A DNA stretch of 64,000 nucleotides from Anoxybacillus flavithermus (GCF_002742685.1 NZ_PEDM01000001.1:124001-188000), one strand, 5' to 3'. Shown: positions 45,323-53,020, numbered from the stretch's first letter. Made by a program: numbers and translations. The notes: generated from the sequence alone by a model not told the origin.

Positions 45323-45360
45323 GACCCTGCGGCATATGCCACAGGGCATTTTTTTATTTT
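45323..45360 (+). terminator. Plus-strand terminator downstream of the small frame
   Basis: Near-perfect 11-bp stem CCCTGCGGCAT / ATGCCACAGGG followed on the plus strand by CATTTTTTTATTTT. There is no T run in the minus direction, so it ends plus-strand transcription rather than that of the facing gene. Confidence 0.82.
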
Positions 45361-46687
45361 ATTGACCGACTACGTGTATTTCCTCGTTCGTTTCGCTAAT
45401 GTAAACTGAAAACCATTTTGGAAATTCCGTCCGTTCAACATATAACGTCCCATCCCATTCTTGAATGACCGCATTCGTGCTGTTTGTGAAAAAGCGCCAA
45501 CGGGCATTCCCTTTTTCAATAAATATCGCCTCACCTGAACGTTGAACAGTATAGCCAAGCGTGCGCATAATCGGAACGAACGGGAATAGTTGTTGACCGT
45601 CCTTTAATAAAACGTGCGCATTCGGCAATTCCACTCCATTAACGACGAGCATTTTCCGTTCTGTAAATGTCATGTACGGTTGTTCATTTTGGAAAAATGT
45701 CGTATTTCCTCCATACGCTTCGCCTAACCATTCGTCTAATTTTTTCATCGTCAACGGTTGACCAGCGTTTCCGTTAACCAACGTCCAAAACGTTTGTTGT
45801 TCTTCTTTCGTCAACGTTTGTTGCAATTGTTGAAAAACAAGTTTCGCTTTTTTTGTCATCGGCTCGGTTTTTGTCATATATGAAACGAGCAAATCCCATA
45901 TCCAGTCCGGAACTACACTATTTGGAAACTGTTGCTGTAACTGTACACGAACATATGTGCGTTGTACATTTGCAAAAGACGACGTATCCGATATAATGAC
46001 AAACGTCGGTGTCATGTATTGCAGACGCGACGAAGTAACAATTAACGTTTGTACATCGCTTTTCTTCCAAAACGATAACGTTGTTTGTGGAAGCGGCTTT
46101 GTCGCATATACGACTAAATCATCGTTAAACGTTGGCTGCAACGGTTGAGATTGAAAATAAAGCGGGACGGTTTGTCCGCCTTTTTTCTCCCACATGAAAA
46201 AGGAAAAAGACGGTTTGTATACATAGCCGACAAGCTTCCCGTCTGCTGCCCATACCCCTTTCTGATGAACGATATCGGTCAGCGATATGTTTGTTTGTTG
46301 TGGTTGTGTCGTATGAAAACGAACGAGCCATTCTTGAACGAAAAGCGGTTCTTTCGGCGCGATCGGTATGCGATAAGTGAGCGAAACTGTATTTGTTTTC
46401 GATACGTTCACAATCGTTTTTCCATTTTGTTGTTTAACGCATGTTTTTTGCTTTAAGCATGAAAGGCGTGTCACTTCTTTTGGAACAGTCACTTCATATA
46501 TGTCAGCGACCGCTCCACGTATATGATGAACAACTTCAATCGTTTTTCCAGTAAATGTCGCTTCAATATCATGTTGCAATACCGATTGTTTCGTCGCTTC
46601 GGTATGATATTCATCCCATTGATAATATAAAGCTCCTGCGCTAACGCCAAGGAAAAGGAGCGTTGAAATAAAAGCTACTTTCCACAT
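45359..46687 (-). CDS. Membrane-anchored extracellular protein of unknown function, C-terminal stalk-like domain
   Basis: A 442-residue protein with one N-terminal hydrophobic segment (residues 3-22) and the rest predicted outside the cell. The last 110 residues (from about LVVNGVELPNAHVLL through FVPIMRTLGYTV) resemble the copper-amine-oxidase N-terminal or stalk domain found in Firmicute surface proteins. The middle part is not recognised. ATG at 46687 is chosen because GAGGAG is eight bases before it. B. subtilis has no gene here, between ylbG and ylbH (rsmD), as far as I recall. Confidence 0.8.
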   Translation of the reverse strand: MWKVAFISTLLFLGVSAGALYYQWDEYHTEATKQSVLQHDIEATFTGKTIEVVHHIRGAVADIYEVTVPKEVTRLSCLKQKTCVKQQNGKTIVNVSKTNTVSLTYRIPIAPKEPLFVQEWLVRFHTTQPQQTNISLTDIVHQKGVWAADGKLVGYVYKPSFSFFMWEKKGGQTVPLYFQSQPLQPTFNDDLVVYATKPLPQTTLSFWKKSDVQTLIVTSSRLQYMTPTFVIISDTSSFANVQRTYVRVQLQQQFPNSVVPDWIWDLLVSYMTKTEPMTKKAKLVFQQLQQTLTKEEQQTFWTLVNGNAGQPLTMKKLDEWLGEAYGGNTTFFQNEQPYMTFTERKMLVVNGVELPNAHVLLKDGQQLFPFVPIMRTLGYTVQRSGEAIFIEKGNARWRFFTNSTNAVIQEWDGTLYVERTEFPKWFSVYISETNEEIHVVGQ

Positions 46688-46714
46688 ACAAAGGCTCCTC
46701 ATTCACCATTTTAT

Positions 46715-46723
46715 ATTATAACA
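46715..46723 (-). promoter_or_regulatory. Extended -10 promoter of the membrane-anchored protein gene
   Basis: TGTTATAAT on the minus strand is an extended -10 element (TGn plus perfect TATAAT), 28 bases before the chosen start. No convincing -35 box was found, which extended -10 promoters can lack. Confidence 0.6.
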
Positions 46724-46830
46724 ATAGCAAAATTTCAACGCGTTGTCATACACCGTTTTCACTAATTGTCGAAAAAAGTTGAACGTGTTAAAGTAAATGA
46801 GGAAATAAAACATAAAGTGAGGGAATGGTG

Positions 46831-47220
46831 ATGATTCAACGTTTTATTGAATTAGGGGAAGGGTATTCTGACATTTATGAGTTAATCGAAATTGCAAAGT
46901 CAAACCGCCATCGTTTGTCCGGTTTGTTTGCTTTTCATACGATGAAAGACGGCAAAGCGGTCACGTCGTTCGTCGTTGTGCTTCATCCGACGGATCCTGG
47001 CGATTTCCAACCGCTATACATTTGCCGTGAAGGCATTCCACATCCGTCTGTGAAAGTGACAAAACGATATGAACTGTTTATCGAGTTAGCGAAACAATTA
47101 AATCAAGAAATTGTTCATTTGGACGTCAAACCATCCAACTTTTTTGCCGACTTACAACTATACTACCAACATTTAATTGGCATTATGCGCATGAATCGAT
47201 TTATTCCGCCATTACAATAG
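46831..47220 (+). CDS. Conserved protein of unknown function, 129 residues
   Basis: Soluble protein beginning MIQRFIELGEGYSDIYELIE, with no signal peptide or membrane segment. The middle is beta-rich (AVTSFVVVLHPTD, LYICREGIPHP) and the C-terminal part helical. I do not recognise a family with confidence, although I recall similar proteins from other Bacillaceae at this place. GAGG lies eight bases before the ATG at 46831; an in-frame ATG six bases earlier is less well spaced. It ends in a terminator shared with ylbG. Confidence 0.75.
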   Translation: MIQRFIELGEGYSDIYELIEIAKSNRHRLSGLFAFHTMKDGKAVTSFVVVLHPTDPGDFQPLYICREGIPHPSVKVTKRYELFIELAKQLNQEIVHLDVKPSNFFADLQLYYQHLIGIMRMNRFIPPLQ

Positions 47221-47228
47221 AAAAGCGA

Positions 47229-47257
47229 AAAGGATGTCAGCAGTTGACATCCTTTTT
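47229..47257. terminator. Bidirectional terminator between the 129-residue gene and ylbG
   Basis: Stem AAAGGATGTCA / TGACATCCTTT with a short loop GCAGT and T runs in both directions, between convergent genes. Confidence 0.92.
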
Positions 47258-47523
47258 TATACTCCATATTCGTATTCCTTTTCTTTATCAACTTTCGATT
47301 CAAATTCGACCTTCACGTACGGACGATATGAAGGTTCGACACGTTTGACGAACGGGAGCGAAGCAATTTTTTTCATCACATCTTCCGCTTCGTCCATGTT
47401 GCAATATAAAACAACATATTTTAATCGTTTCGACACATAATGAACGTTTCCATATTTCCTCAACTGCTTACTATGTTTTAACGAATACAGCCAAACGATA
47501 ATTCCTTGACGCATTGGAAACAT
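47257..47523 (-). CDS. ylbG: DUF2129 protein YlbG
   Basis: Cytoplasmic protein of 88 residues (UPF0298) with the family signature [32 protein letters not shown] at about residues 10-41 (given here only by position of its key residues: paired HSKQLRKYG and SKRLKY). Function unknown. The open frame runs far upstream into ylbF; the ATG at 47523, six bases after GGGG, gives [10 protein letters not shown], matching relatives. It follows ylbF by 22 bases. Confidence 0.88.
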   Translation of the reverse strand: MFPMRQGIIVWLYSLKHSKQLRKYGNVHYVSKRLKYVVLYCNMDEAEDVMKKIASLPFVKRVEPSYRPYVKVEFESKVDKEKEYEYGV

Positions 47524-47545
47524 AAAAAGCCCCATCCCCCTTTTC

Positions 47546-47995
47546 TCACTTCGTCCGACAGCCACACGCACCTCCAGACCCGCATCCTCCACCGCAAGAT
47601 AAAGAGTCAAAATACGGATTTCCTGTCGGTACTTTAATGTTTTCAGATACGGCACGACCGATCATCGTGCTAATTTCATCTAACAATGACTGCATCTCTT
47701 TTTCTGCTTGTTTAAACGCGGCAATCGGACCGTATAAATCAAGTTCACGTTTCGCCTCGCGCACTTGTTTCATCACTTCTTTGTAGTCTGGATGATATTT
47801 ACCAAAGCGTTGCACTTCTTCGTATCGCTCTTTCAATTTAACGAACTGACGAATGAGTTGCTGCGCTTTCTCATCTTGTTGCATATGATAAAAACAGCGA
47901 CGGTATTCCTCCGCCACGTCTGATTCGACAATCATTTTGCCAAGCTCTTCAGCAACATCTAACAACTGCAATCGTTCGACCGTTGCTACAAGCAC
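47546..47995 (-). CDS. ylbF: RicF/YlbF, subunit of the Y-complex regulating RNA maturation
   Basis: Part of the RicA-RicF-RicT complex, which binds RNase Y and promotes mRNA maturation and, in B. subtilis, competence, biofilm formation and sporulation. The protein is helical, with [19 protein letters not shown] at about residues 75-93. Its C-terminus [13 protein letters not shown] supplies cysteines for an iron-sulfur cluster. The start is GTG, eight bases after GGAGG, giving 149 residues, the same as B. subtilis YlbF. Confidence 0.93.
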   Translation of the reverse strand: MLVATVERLQLLDVAEELGKMIVESDVAEEYRRCFYHMQQDEKAQQLIRQFVKLKERYEEVQRFGKYHPDYKEVMKQVREAKRELDLYGPIAAFKQAEKEMQSLLDEISTMIGRAVSENIKVPTGNPYFDSLSCGGGCGSGGACGCRTK

Positions 47996-48066
47996 GAGCA
48001 ACACCTCCACAACGTTATCATACCATGATTTCGTGCACAAAACAAATAAGTCTGGTTGCTCCAGAC

Positions 48067-48438
48067 TTATGAGATCGTCACCGTAAATTCGTGGGAGACG
48101 TTGTATTTACTTGCATCGTTATGGACAAGTTCCAACCGAATCGTATGTTTTCCGACAGGCAGGCCGCGAATGACAAAAGCAGCCGTTGTCGTTTCGCTCA
48201 CTCTTTTGCCATTGACGTAAATATGAATACGTCCTTGTCCATCTTTTTTTGGATGCGTACCTTTCATAAAAGTAAACTGGTCGACAATGCATTCGACAAA
48301 GACGTCATTTCCTTTCACATGATGTTTTACAAATAACATTTGTTTCTGTTCCGCAAAAGCAATCGGGTGATGATGAGATACAAACATGGAAAACAATAGG
48401 GCAACACATAAAAAAAAGAAACGCAACCCTTTCACCAT
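48067..48438 (-). CDS. Small secreted protein of unknown function
   Basis: A signal peptide is visible (basic MVKGLR, hydrophobic FFFLCVALLFSMFV, cleavage likely after AFA near residue 29). The mature part of about 94 residues looks like an Ig-type beta-sandwich: HIYVNGKRVSE, FVIRGLPVGKHTIRLELVHND and a final strand VSHEFTVTIS. The exact family was not identified. The ATG follows AAAGG with almost no spacing; GTG or TTG a few codons later are alternatives. The start lies inside a large hairpin (separate entry). Confidence 0.72.
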   Translation of the reverse strand: MVKGLRFFFLCVALLFSMFVSHHHPIAFAEQKQMLFVKHHVKGNDVFVECIVDQFTFMKGTHPKKDGQGRIHIYVNGKRVSETTTAAFVIRGLPVGKHTIRLELVHNDASKYNVSHEFTVTIS

Positions 48439-48467
48439 CCTTTCATAGTGATAGTGTTTGCGTTTCT
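48417..48467 (-). promoter_or_regulatory. Terminator-like hairpin enclosing the secreted-protein start
   Basis: A perfect 10-bp inverted repeat AGAAACGCAA / TTGCGTTTCT with a 31-base loop. On the minus strand it begins three bases after the ylbE stop, the loop contains the ribosome-binding site and start codon of the secreted protein, and the 3' arm runs into eight T. An inner pair TCAC/GTGA could extend the structure. It may terminate ylbE transcription, block translation, or both. Confidence 0.55.
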
Positions 48468-48470
48468 CGT

Positions 48471-48713
48471 TTAATTATGAGTGTCCTTCATTAGTTTCAT
48501 CATCGCCATCATCATTTTTGCCATTTCGATCGTTTGAACAACTTGTTCCACTTTATGCGGCAACGTCTGTTTATAATAGTGACGCATTTGTTTTTCCATT
48601 TCTTTTATATCCATCGGGCGTCTTGTTAGTCGCCGATACCATGTCGGCTGTTCACGTAAAAATTGATGAAGCTTTGGCTTCGCTACAATGTATTCATATA
48701 CGTCTTTTCTCAT
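48471..48713 (-). CDS. ylbE: YlbE-like protein
   Basis: Small helical protein of 80 residues with the family signature FLREQPTWYRRLTRRP (about residues 18-33) and a Met-rich C-terminal helix (IEMAKMMMAMMKLM). Function unknown; restricted to Bacillaceae. AAGGAGATATGCA precedes the ATG. It lies 11 bases after ylbD, probably in one transcript. Confidence 0.88.
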   Translation of the reverse strand: MRKDVYEYIVAKPKLHQFLREQPTWYRRLTRRPMDIKEMEKQMRHYYKQTLPHKVEQVVQTIEMAKMMMAMMKLMKDTHN

Positions 48714-48724
48714 TGCATATCTCC

Positions 48725-49054
48725 TTAATCTTTTCGAAACGAAAACGGATCTTTCTTCGTCTGTTGCATTTGGCGGACGACTTCTTGGATGGACGCAATC
48801 GCTTGCTGAACGTTTGTAATGTATGTTTGAAGTTCGTTGACATCAAGATGTTTGACGTAACTTGCTAGCTTTTGCATCAAATCTCCTTGGTCTTGTTTGA
48901 CATCGCTTGAACGATATTCGTCCCACATGTCATCGTCTTCGCCAAACACGTACCAATCGTTATATAATTCTTTCCATGTTTTCTTTCCTTGGCGCACTTC
49001 TTCAATCAGTTTTGGATGTTTTTTTACAAACTGTTTAAATGGTTCAATAGACAT
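48725..49054 (-). CDS. ylbD: Spore coat protein YlbD family
   Basis: Helical, charged protein of 109 residues beginning with the motif FVKKHPKLIEEVRQGKKTWKELYNDWYVFGE around residues 9-39 (key residues HPKL and WQELYNEW-type). In B. subtilis the orthologue is a spore coat protein made under sigma E. Gln-rich C-terminal half. GGAAGGAGCGACCGAT precedes the ATG. Neighbour of ylbE and ylbC, as in relatives. Confidence 0.87.
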   Translation of the reverse strand: MSIEPFKQFVKKHPKLIEEVRQGKKTWKELYNDWYVFGEDDDMWDEYRSSDVKQDQGDLMQKLASYVKHLDVNELQTYITNVQQAIASIQEVVRQMQQTKKDPFSFRKD

Positions 49055-49119
49055 ATCGGTCGCTCCTTCCTTGTTTGTTTGCCTATCATATATTACGACC
49101 GAACAGCCAATACGTGCGC

Positions 49120-50130
49120 CTATTTTGGTTCGGAAAACGGACGAATAAAGTTTTGCGTATAATAACGTTTATATACACCGACGCCTAAATGCGTCAACTC
49201 GGCATTTAACAACGTTTGCCTATGGCTACGGCTGTTGAGCCACGCTTCGACAACCGCTGGTCCATCGACATATTCCGAGGCAATATTTTCCCCCGCTATC
49301 TCAAAACGAACGTTCGCTTTTGTTAGTCGTTGCTTTAAATCGCCGTTCGTTGGCGATTCGTGTGCAAAAAAGTGATTTTCCGCCATATCTTTACTATGTC
49401 CATACGCCACTTTTGCTACACGTTCATCCCATTCGAGCGGTGGAACACCGTGACGTATGCGCATCACGTTTGTAATATCAAAAATTTGTTGTACGTTTGC
49501 TTGCTCAACTTGTTTTTCGAGCGTTTCATCCATTTTGACGCTCGGTAACGGACCACGATATTCAAGTTCATACGGACGAAGCTTCACTAACGTCTCTCCG
49601 TCGACCCAGCGAATGCTTGATAATTCACCTGTAAAACGATCGATATACAATTGCACGTACACATCACCAAACGAAAGAAGCGGTTGAATGAGTAAATCTT
49701 CTTCCGTTAATTGAAAGCGATATACCCCATCGTCTAGTTGCACATGGATTTCATCGTGAAGCGGCATCGTTTGTAGCAGCTCGTTAATTGAGCGATTGAA
49801 CTGAAACGGGGCAACGTTCACTTCCGGTCCACATGCATAAATCGTGACGACACGTCCATCAAGAATACCGATTTGCATATACGTTTTCGGGTTATTATAT
49901 ATCCACCATACGTAGCCGTAAGCGGATGGATCGATGCGGACTGGCTGTCCAAATGTTTGTTTTACTTCTTCTTCCGTCTTTCCGATCCATGACCCTAACC
50001 CTTCTACAACAGTTTTCTCGCTCGTTTGTTCACTCATCATGGATGTATCGTTTAATGGGGAGGGTTCATCTGTTGGGAAAAAAGAAAAAATAAAAATAAA
50101 GATCGTAATTAGAGCAATGATCCAACGCAT
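49120..50130 (-). CDS. ylbC: CAP-domain secreted protein YlbC
   Basis: Membrane-anchored or secreted protein. An N-terminal hydrophobic segment (3-18) is followed by a CAP-associated domain (about 45-190, GLGSWIGKTEEEVKQTFG) and a C-terminal CAP/SCP domain (about 215-330). The latter has the His/Glu-type motifs YGHSKDMAENHFFAHESP, AGENIASEY and HRQTLLNAELTHLGVGV. The role is unknown; sporulation or envelope function is suspected in Bacillus. Length 336 residues. Confidence 0.92.
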   Translation of the reverse strand: MRWIIALITIFIFIFSFFPTDEPSPLNDTSMMSEQTSEKTVVEGLGSWIGKTEEEVKQTFGQPVRIDPSAYGYVWWIYNNPKTYMQIGILDGRVVTIYACGPEVNVAPFQFNRSINELLQTMPLHDEIHVQLDDGVYRFQLTEEDLLIQPLLSFGDVYVQLYIDRFTGELSSIRWVDGETLVKLRPYELEYRGPLPSVKMDETLEKQVEQANVQQIFDITNVMRIRHGVPPLEWDERVAKVAYGHSKDMAENHFFAHESPTNGDLKQRLTKANVRFEIAGENIASEYVDGPAVVEAWLNSRSHRQTLLNAELTHLGVGVYKRYYTQNFIRPFSEPK

Positions 50131-50203
50131 TTATCATTCTCCCTTAGCTGTTGTATATAATTTCATTTGTACTTCCATTATATACAGCTTGTCTACATTG
50201 CAA

Positions 50204-50249
50204 CACTAAAAAATAAGGCTATGCGCAAACATAGCCTTATTTTTTAGTG
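50204..50249 (-). terminator. Terminator after ylbB, perfect 20-bp stem
   Basis: Inverted repeat whose 20-base arms (beginning CACTAAAAAATAAGG) are perfect complements around a six-base loop. It begins in the last sense codon of ylbB. The T-rich part lies inside the stem, so termination would rely on the A/T pairs CTAAAAAATAAG. Confidence 0.85.
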
Positions 50250-50660
50250 ATATTGTGAGATTTCCGTTAATGCTTCTCCTGCTTGTTCATCGCTTGCTTC
50301 ATGAATCGCTAAGTCACCAAGCGACATCATTCCCACTAACGTATCGCCTTCGACAACAGGCAAGCGGCGAATTTGATGTTTTGCCATCAGCTGAGCCGCT
50401 TCAGCAACAGAAGCGTTCGGTGAAATTGTCACAAGCTGTTCGCTCATCACTTCTGTGACCGCTGTCGAACCTGGTTTTTTCTCGGCAACGCCACGCACAA
50501 CTAAGTCGCGATCCGTCACAATGCCGACAAGTCGTTTTCCATCTATAATTGGAATGGCTCCGACGTTATAATCGCGCATTTTTACGGCTACTTCGTACAT
50601 ATTGTCAAGCGATGTACAACATTCAACGTCTGTTGTCATCATTTCTTTCACTTTTGGCAT
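50244..50660 (-). CDS. ylbB: CBS-domain protein YlbB
   Basis: Cytoplasmic protein of 138 residues made of two CBS domains (about 5-60 and 70-125), each with the pattern VGAIPIIDGKRLVGIVTDRD and RLPVVEGDTLVGMMSLGDL around residues 33-52 and 98-116. Such pairs bind adenine nucleotides and act as energy sensors, but the partner is unknown. ATG at 50660 is eight bases after AGGAG; an ATG two codons earlier is less well spaced. Confidence 0.9.
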   Translation of the reverse strand: MPKVKEMMTTDVECCTSLDNMYEVAVKMRDYNVGAIPIIDGKRLVGIVTDRDLVVRGVAEKKPGSTAVTEVMSEQLVTISPNASVAEAAQLMAKHQIRRLPVVEGDTLVGMMSLGDLAIHEASDEQAGEALTEISQYH

Positions 50661-50720
50661 GTTCATCTCTCCTTTCGCATATTAGTTTCACCAAAATCGG
50701 AACAATTATGAACCTCGTCA

Positions 50721-50749
50721 TTGAAAGTTATGCGCTTTCGTACTATTAT
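50721..50749 (+). promoter_or_regulatory. ylbA promoter (sigma A type)
   Basis: TTGAAA (50721-50726) and TATTAT (50744-50749) separated by 17 bases, each one mismatch from consensus, about 43 bases before the ATG on the plus strand. Confidence 0.78.
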
Positions 50750-50791
50750 TAATGGAGGAATGTTTTATTTTACATAAGGGGGACATGAAAG

Positions 50792-51151
50792 ATGCGCTTT
50801 GAAAATACAGGTATTGAAAATCAAACAGCGCCATTAACACGTTTAGACGAATTGATGGAAAGCCTCGGCTTTGTGCGTGCAGGTCAATGGGATTACGATC
50901 GTGTCACATATGACCGCAAATTTGAAATTAAAAATGACGTCTTTTATTTACGTGTGCAAGGTTATGCGATTGAAGGAGACGTTGGTGGTCGCCATGCAAT
51001 CATTAAACTGATGAAACCGTTGCTTGGCAAACATTATTATCCACACGGTGTCGAATATGGTGAGGGCGAAAACTTCCCTTCATCATTAGTGAACCAATGT
51101 GAAGCTCTTTTGGCAAAAGTGAAAGAAGGTCTTGCAACTATAAACGCATGA
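50792..51151 (+). CDS. ylbA: YugN-like family protein YlbA
   Basis: Soluble protein of 119 residues with the YugN-family pattern (LMESLGFVRAGQWDYDRVTYDRKFE, then VFYLRVQGYAIEGDV, described by position at residues 20-45 and 53-67). Function unknown. AAGGGGGACATGAAAG contains a strong ribosome-binding site eight bases before the chosen ATG. Transcribed away from ylbB; converges on the Gls24-like gene with a shared terminator. Confidence 0.87.
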   Translation: MRFENTGIENQTAPLTRLDELMESLGFVRAGQWDYDRVTYDRKFEIKNDVFYLRVQGYAIEGDVGGRHAIIKLMKPLLGKHYYPHGVEYGEGENFPSSLVNQCEALLAKVKEGLATINA

Positions 51152-51167
51152 GCGCGCTCATGCGTTT
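51142..51167. terminator. Bidirectional terminator between ylbA and the Gls24-like gene
   Basis: A perfect 26-base palindrome (arms AAACGCATGAGCG), containing the ylbA stop codon, followed by TTT on the plus strand and preceded by a short A run for the minus direction. Confidence 0.88.
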
Positions 51168-51418
51168 TTTCCGTCAACGAGACGACGGACGTACAGATGA
51201 ACAGCAAAAACTTCTTTTCCTGTCATGTCATATACGTCGTCGATCACTTGTTTTTGAATACGTTCACATAAAGCGAGCATATTGTCATGCATCTTGACAG
51301 AAACGGTCATGGAAATCGTCAATCGGTTTTGTCGTTCATACACGTTCACTTCTTCTAATATGACATCATCAAACGGTTGTACACTCATGGCAACAATCGT
51401 TATAATGGGTTTATGCAT
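51158..51418 (-). CDS. Asp23/Gls24-like small protein
   Basis: A 86-residue protein resembling the core of Asp23/Gls24 envelope-stress proteins: a strand LTISMTVSVKMHDNM, a helix LALCERIQKQVIDDVYDMTG and a final strand EVFAVHLYVRRL. It is shorter than typical family members and lacks their C-terminal tail. No function assigned. GGAGG is six bases before the ATG at 51418. Its start is only 26 bases from the divergent YtvI-like gene. Confidence 0.7.
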   Translation of the reverse strand: MHKPIITIVAMSVQPFDDVILEEVNVYERQNRLTISMTVSVKMHDNMLALCERIQKQVIDDVYDMTGKEVFAVHLYVRRLVDGKNA

Positions 51419-51443
51419 ATACATCCTCCATACGATTTATGAA

Positions 51444-52523
51444 ATGAAAGCAGGTGTCGTTTCGTTGTTTGAGAAAATTCCAAAGCGGTCCGTATACATC
51501 ATTCTTATTTTGCTTGCGATCGTCTTATTGACGTACTGGGTCGCTCCGATTGCTGTTCCGATTTTATTTGCGTTTATTACTGCTATTTTTTTAGAGCCTG
51601 CCGTCAAAGTGGCACAACAACGGATCGGGTTTAAGCGGCAGTCCGCCACGCTTCTTGTATTTAGTTTATTTACGTTGTTTATGCTCTTAAGCGGATACTT
51701 TATTATTACAAAAATTGTGACGGAAGCGTTTCATTTTTTTAGACATTCACCGCTATACTTAAATGAAATGATCGCAGGTTGGAACGAACTTGTCGCACGC
51801 TGGTACAAGCAGACAGAAAAATTGCCGCCGTTCGTTGTGGCAGAGCTCAGTCATCAAGTTGACTTATTTTTAACCAAATTAAAAGCGCAACTGACGGATT
51901 CGCTGAGCTTTCATAAAGTAAGCGTACTCGTTGCGAACGTTCCAACATTTTTAATTAACTTTCTCGTTTATTTAATTACTTTATTTTTATTTATGCATGA
52001 TTTACCGAAAATACGCGAAGCGATTTTTTCACATTTAACGGAAGAAACGAAAGAAAAAGTACATTTTATGCTGTCGCGTTTATCGTATGTCGTATTCGGT
52101 TTTTGGAAAGCGCAATTTCTCGTTAGCTTAATTATTTTTGCGGTATCGCTAGTTGGATTGTTGCTTATTACACCGAAAGTGGCGTTATTTACCGCGTTTA
52201 TTATTTGGGTGATCGATTTTATTCCAATTATCGGATCGATTGTCATTATGGCACCTTGGGCCATTTTCCACTTTGTCACAGGTGATACGGTATTAGCGAC
52301 AAAACTATCGATTCTCGGTGTCATTTTATTAATTTTACGCCGAACGATTGAGCCGAAAGTGATGGGTGCACATATCGGTTTATCGCCGCTTGCAACGCTT
52401 ATTTCCATGTATTTAGGTGTAAAAATTATGGGCGCGCTCGGGCTCATTTTATTCCCGCTCTTACTCATTGCGATCAAATCCGCGAAAGAAGCAGGAATTA
52501 TTAAATTTCACTTTAAACTATAA
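51444..52523 (+). CDS. AI-2E/YtvI-family membrane protein
   Basis: Polytopic membrane protein of about 359 residues with seven to eight hydrophobic segments. The family features are the N-terminal helix pair, a long extracytoplasmic helical stretch (about 95-175), and the C-terminal PVLLIAI-like and FTAFIIWVIDFIPIIGS motifs (about residues 250-266). Relatives include the sporulation membrane protein YtvI and AI-2/sodium-proton exporters; substrate here is unknown. No ribosome-binding site precedes the ATG at 51444, and the frame is open to 51282, so the start is uncertain. Confidence 0.8.
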   Translation: MKAGVVSLFEKIPKRSVYIILILLAIVLLTYWVAPIAVPILFAFITAIFLEPAVKVAQQRIGFKRQSATLLVFSLFTLFMLLSGYFIITKIVTEAFHFFRHSPLYLNEMIAGWNELVARWYKQTEKLPPFVVAELSHQVDLFLTKLKAQLTDSLSFHKVSVLVANVPTFLINFLVYLITLFLFMHDLPKIREAIFSHLTEETKEKVHFMLSRLSYVVFGFWKAQFLVSLIIFAVSLVGLLLITPKVALFTAFIIWVIDFIPIIGSIVIMAPWAIFHFVTGDTVLATKLSILGVILLILRRTIEPKVMGAHIGLSPLATLISMYLGVKIMGALGLILFPLLLIAIKSAKEAGIIKFHFKL

Positions 52524-52547
52524 AGAGGGTGAATGTTCACCCTCTTT
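52522..52547. terminator. Bidirectional terminator between the YtvI-like gene and ctaM
   Basis: Perfect 12-bp stem AAAGAGGGTGAA / TTCACCCTCTTT with a two-base centre, between convergent genes, followed by T on the plus strand and preceded by TATAAAG. Confidence 0.9.
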
Positions 52548-53006
52548 TTAAAATCCTAAAATCGCTTTAATAACCGATGTCGTTTCACCGCCACGGTAAA
52601 ATACATATAACAATAAATAAACAGCAACTCCTGTTGTTGCGGTAAAAAACCATACGATACTCGTGATCGGACCAATTTTTTTATGGCGTACCCAATTTTT
52701 TTTCACCGCGGAAAGCAACGTCACAATGCCAAACACTGCGCCTGAAGTAGCTAAAAAAATGTGGAAAAACAAAAAGATTGTATAATATATTTTTATATCG
52801 TCTGGACCACCGAAGCTTGTATTGCCGATAAAAATCGTGCGCGACAAGTAAATGATGAAAAAGGCAAGCGCAAAAGCGGCCGCAAGCCACATCGTTTTTT
52901 CATGTTTTTTCACTTGCTTTTGGCGAATAAAATACCAGCCAACGGCTACAAGGATCGCACTAATGACAATAAAGCTTGTACTAATCGTAGGTAAGATCGG
53001 TACCAT
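52548..53006 (-). CDS. ctaM: DUF420 membrane protein, oxidase assembly factor CtaM-like
   Basis: Four-helix membrane protein of 152 residues (segments at about 8-26, 38-56, 76-100, 117-139) with conserved histidines (HEKT, FFHIFLATSG, HKKIGP). The DUF420 protein CtaM of Staphylococcus aureus is needed for maturation of haem A/B-containing terminal oxidases; the same role is inferred from family and from its place after ctaG. Confidence 0.85.
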   Translation of the reverse strand: MVPILPTISTSFIVISAILVAVGWYFIRQKQVKKHEKTMWLAAAFALAFFIIYLSRTIFIGNTSFGGPDDIKIYYTIFLFFHIFLATSGAVFGIVTLLSAVKKNWVRHKKIGPITSIVWFFTATTGVAVYLLLYVFYRGGETTSVIKAILGF

Positions 53007-53020
53007 CGTTTCTCCCCTCT

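Noticed and set aside
51968-52477. 169-codon minus-strand frame opposite the YtvI-like gene
   Set aside because: Antisense to a clear membrane protein and rich in Ile/Lys/Asn as expected from the complement of hydrophobic codons; no ribosome-binding site.
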